The notes beneath the pieces are model-generated. The model was not told the origin of the DNA. It worked only from the letters and a program-made list of their open reading frames with translations, and ran no database searches. This document shows positions 54,794 to 56,375 of a DNA stretch of 56,375 nucleotides, in pieces. The position numbers were made by a program, and so were the translations under genes. Position 1 is the stretch's first letter, and each line of letters begins with the position of its first letter. The stretch comes from an uncultured Eubacteriales bacterium (GTDB taxonomy: Bacteria; Bacillota; Clostridia; Lachnospirales; Lachnospiraceae): contig ONED01000030.1 of assembly GCA_900316755.1 (NCBI GenBank), forward strand, positions 1 through 56,375, read 5' to 3'.

Positions 54794-55069
54794 CTATTTG
54801 ATTTTTGCTACATACTTTTGGTCACCACTAGTTGGTTTGTTTGGAATGGTCATTTCCAATTCACCACTGTCTAATAATGCATTGATTATTTTTGTTGCAC
54901 TCTTCCTTGACTTATACCCTAGATATTGTTTTATTTCGCTTGTGCTTCTTGGCACCTCACAGAATAAAACAATTTCCTTACACATAGCATCATAATCTTT
55001 TTTCTTATTATCTTGGGTATTTTCTTGCCCAAGTTCTCTCCTTGATTCCTTGATTTCTGTTGTTTCCAT
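54794..55069 (-). CDS. Small winged-helix DNA-binding protein
   Basis: 91 residues: a charged N-terminal third (ESRRELGQENTQDNKKKDYD), then a winged helix (EIVLFCEVPRSTSEIKQYLG, RKSATKIINALLDSGELEMT, IPNKPTSGDQKYVA). The same fold ends the AlbA_2-type putative DNA-binding proteins, but here it stands alone. It may be a small regulator of the element, or the detached end of such a protein. AGGAGG seven bases before the ATG supports expression. It is bounded by terminators on both sides, so it has its own transcript. Confidence 0.65.
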   Translation of the reverse strand: METTEIKESRRELGQENTQDNKKKDYDAMCKEIVLFCEVPRSTSEIKQYLGYKSRKSATKIINALLDSGELEMTIPNKPTSGDQKYVAKIK

Positions 55070-55116
55070 ACTATTTCCTCCTCTGTCATATTATAATTCG
55101 GCCAACAATTTCCTTC

Positions 55117-55149
55117 AAAAAAAATTGTGCCTATACAATAGACACAATT
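55117..55149 (-). terminator. Intrinsic terminator of toxN
   Basis: AATTGTG pairs with CACAATT, with inner CTAT/ATAG around TGT, and the stem runs into eight T on the minus strand. It lies 18 bases after the toxN stop. Confidence 0.85.
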
Positions 55150-55167
55150 CCCATCTAATTCTAACGC

Positions 55168-55692
55168 CTAATGATTCTTTTCCCAATCATCACATGCACC
55201 TTCTAATTTCTTAAAATCACAACAAGTCTTTTCTAAAAATTGATAATTCTTAGATTGCTTGTCGTTTCTGTTTCTATAAACAGATATGGACTTTGCATTA
55301 ATATCAGGCCAATTCTTTCTTATCTGTCGTTGCTCGTTTGCTAAGTATGTATCAACCAATGGATCAATCTCTATTCTTCTAATCTGGTTTCTAGGAACCG
55401 GAAACATATTGTTATGTAATAAATTCGCTATTTCCTTTCCACCCACCTTAATAAACGTTGTAATATCTGCACTTCTCTTTTTCTTTCCTCTGGCAACTCT
55501 TTCAGCCGTAGTCTGAGAAGTCAACGGAACAACGTAGAATCTGTTATTGATTCTAATCGCCAATCCCACAAATTTACGGTTAAATTTCATACTTACACGC
55601 CAGTCAAAACCTTGCATATATTTCACATAATCTTTATTAATTTCGCAAATCATCGGTTGCGTACATTTCAAATCATCTTCAAGTAACTTCAT
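55168..55692 (-). CDS. toxN: ToxN/AbiQ-family endoribonuclease toxin (type III toxin-antitoxin)
   Basis: 174 residues, the usual size. Motifs follow the ToxN/AbiQ order: INKDYVKYMQGFDWRVSMKF, FVGLAIRINNRFYVVPLTSQ (the PLTS strand that carries active-site residues in ToxN), and LLHNNMFPVPRNQIRRIEID (family NNMIPV motif). The lysine that follows the serine in P. atrosepticum ToxN is not obvious here. ToxN cuts its own antitoxin precursor into repeat units and also cellular mRNA; in other hosts such systems block phages. Upstream on the same strand are four 34-base repeats, a terminator and a consensus promoter, the full layout of a type III module. AAAGGAG precedes the ATG. Confidence 0.88.
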   Translation of the reverse strand: MKLLEDDLKCTQPMICEINKDYVKYMQGFDWRVSMKFNRKFVGLAIRINNRFYVVPLTSQTTAERVARGKKKRSADITTFIKVGGKEIANLLHNNMFPVPRNQIRRIEIDPLVDTYLANEQRQIRKNWPDINAKSISVYRNRNDKQSKNYQFLEKTCCDFKKLEGACDDWEKNH

Positions 55693-55705
55693 ATTTCTCC
55701 TTTTG

Positions 55706-55731
55706 AAAATAGCCGCTATGAAAGCGGCTAT
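55706..55731 (-). terminator. Leaky terminator between toxI and toxN
   Basis: ATAGCCGCT and AGCGGCTAT form a perfect nine-base stem around a five-base loop, followed by only TTTTC on the minus strand. In type III modules a partial terminator here keeps antitoxin RNA in excess over toxin mRNA. Confidence 0.8.
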
Positions 55732-55760
55732 TCCTATCCCACTAGGTAGGGAAACACCTA

Positions 55761-55900
55761 TTTTGAGTCGTCCACTAAAGCAGGACCACGCTCATTTTGA
55801 ATCGTCCACTGAAGCAGGACCACGCTCATTTTGAATCGTCCACTAAAGCAGGACCACGCTCATTTTGAATCGTCCACTAAAGCAGGACCACGCTCATTTA
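55761..55900 (-). ncRNA. toxI: ToxI-type antitoxin RNA: four 34-base tandem repeats
   Basis: Four direct repeats of exactly 34 bases (units at 55766, 55800, 55834 and 55868) with almost no variation: one base differs in the unit at 55800 (ACTGAAG for ACTAAAG) and a few at the outer ends. There are no spacers, so this is not CRISPR. On the minus strand each unit reads roughly GCGTGGTCCTGCTTTAGTGG with an A-rich linker CAAAATGA. Known ToxI and AntiQ repeats are of 34 to 37 bases, each folding into a pseudoknot that binds one ToxN. The array is followed by a leaky terminator and toxN. Confidence 0.85.
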
Positions 55901-55911
55901 TTTTCACTTAA

Positions 55912-55940
55912 ATTATAAGTGTGGGAACAATAAATGTCAA
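55912..55940 (-). promoter_or_regulatory. Consensus sigma-A promoter of toxI-toxN
   Basis: Minus strand: -35 TTGACA (55935-55940), 17-base spacer, -10 TATAAT (55912-55917). Both hexamers are perfect, predicting strong constant transcription starting near 55905, just before the first repeat. Confidence 0.88.
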
Positions 55941-55956
55941 TATTCGTTTAGAAAAA

Positions 55957-55984
55957 TCGCAAAATATATTGCGAAATATCGCAA
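55957..55984. promoter_or_regulatory. Possible operator: TCGCAA half-sites
   Basis: TCGCAA (55957-55962) and TTGCGA (55969-55974) form a palindrome around AATATA, and a third TCGCAA follows at 55979-55984. The cluster lies 17 bases upstream of the toxI -35 element, in a very A+T-rich stretch. The binding protein is unknown. Confidence 0.35.
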
Positions 55985-56104
55985 CATTTTTTTATTTTTT
56001 CAAAAACCCATTATCATTTATCGAAAATATTTTTCCCAATATTATTATATGCATACTTTATATTCATATGTCAAATTAATCAAATCAAATAACAACGAAA
56101 CAGA

Positions 56105-56132
56105 AAATTTTAAAATTTAAGTGGCTAGCCAC
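56105..56132. repeat. Two adjacent perfect palindromes
   Basis: AAATTTTAAAATTT (56105-56118) and GTGGCTAGCCAC (56121-56132) stand almost side by side in the gap between toxI and the ParB-like gene. Close by, GCTGGTAAA occurs twice, 11 bases apart (56154 and 56165). Function unknown. Confidence 0.4.
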
Positions 56133-56178
56133 CGCCATCTATTTTCTTTTTCGGCTGGTAAACTGCTGGTAAAATTTA

Positions 56179-56201
56179 GGGGATAGGGTGTGGGAAGGGG
56201 G
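56179..56201 (+). other. G-quadruplex motif
   Basis: Four G-runs (GGGG, GGG, GGG, GGGGG) with loops ATA, TGT and AA. It is downstream of the ParB-like stop, so the G-rich strand is the non-coding one for that gene's transcript. Confidence 0.5.
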
Positions 56202-56220
56202 ATGTGAGAACTTCATCCCC
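56198..56220 (-). terminator. Hairpin after the ParB-like gene
   Basis: GGGGATG and CATCCCC form a seven-base stem with a nine-base loop directly after the stop at 56222. There is no T-run, so it is at best a weak terminator. Confidence 0.35.
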
Positions 56221-56221
56221 T

Positions 56222-56375
56222 CTAACGAATAAAGCCACTTCCCCCTTGGCGGAGAATTGCTATCTTTCTCTGCTTCTTTCCCTTTTCTTCAGACATAATT
56301 GAGAAAATCACATCTTCATTTAATCTTTTGTCATCAGAAAACTTACGCATCTTAATCGCTTGTGCATGGCTTGGA
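56222..56375 (-). CDS. C-terminus of a ParB-like partition protein (partial)
   Basis: The last 50 codons of a gene that continues beyond the window: PSHAQAIKMRKFSDDKRLNE, DVIFSIMSEEKGKKQRKIAI, then a stop at 56222. The pattern S-x-A-Q-A-x-x-M-(R/K)-K-x-S...L...V...IM-x-E is the region after the helix-turn-helix in ParB/Spo0J-like proteins carried by conjugative elements. The tail after EEK differs from the usual form and is short. The identification rests on a short piece. Confidence 0.55.
   Translation of the reverse strand, partial: PSHAQAIKMRKFSDDKRLNEDVIFSIMSEEKGKKQRKIAILRQGGSGFIR

Noticed and set aside
55761-55900. CRISPR array
   Set aside because: The repeats are directly adjacent without unique spacers, only four copies exist, no cas genes are near, and the setting with toxN explains them.

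Overview
The window reads as a Gram-positive Firmicute of the class Clostridia, most likely a gut Lachnospiraceae. The protein sequences are of that type, ribosome binding sites are strong AGGAGG-like, and the set CdaA-CdaR, RecD2, MreB, HPr and a Gram-positive polysaccharide utilisation locus fits. Nearly all genes lie on the minus strand; the one clear plus-strand gene is an AraC-type regulator at 51578. No rRNA or tRNA gene was recognised.

Layout from low to high coordinates. (1) 1-5575: the 5' part of a secreted DNRLRE/RHS-type protein that runs off the window, and a secreted amidase-glucosaminidase with three 519-bp internal tandem repeats. (2) 5659-21262: housekeeping genes (sugar nucleotidyltransferase, leuA, an HPr protein, cdaR, cdaA, two membrane proteins, comF, recD2, mreB, uvrA, uvrB). 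(3) 21306-23972: a graveyard of decayed genes: a RhuM remnant, an MgtC gene with a damaged 5' end, a fused remnant of a FAD-oxidoreductase/DUF1667 glycerol-type operon, and a degraded copy of the 3' end of a gene still intact at 28791. (4) 23973-52417: a large, more A+T-rich polysaccharide utilisation locus. (5) 52713-56375: an edge that looks like an integrative element, with a lysozyme-like protein, small secreted or membrane proteins, a winged-helix protein, a complete type III toxin-antitoxin module (toxI repeats plus toxN), and the C-terminus of a ParB-like protein.

The utilisation locus reads from 51286 down to 23973, divergent from its AraC-type regulator. It encodes a sugar ABC importer (binding protein and two permeases, no ATPase, so a shared ATPase is implied), membrane-anchored and secreted carbohydrate-binding-like proteins, a lipoprotein, enzymes resembling GH106, GH43, GH13 and GH78, a clan GH-A catalytic domain, a beta-phosphoglucomutase, an RpiB/LacAB-type isomerase, two phosphoesterase-like proteins and an SGNH hydrolase. 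A rhamnose-containing, possibly phosphorylated or acylated glycan is a reasonable inference for the substrate.

The most unusual part is 33317-38134. A multimodular glycoside hydrolase with a dockerin-like domain, broken by a 16-bp deletion and an in-frame TGA, sits beside a secreted protein with a cohesin-like C-terminus, an acidic single-pass membrane protein and an unlisted 49-residue peptide gene. The peptide and the membrane protein share a short motif. All functions are read from sequence only; family assignments rest on recognised motifs, not on database searches.
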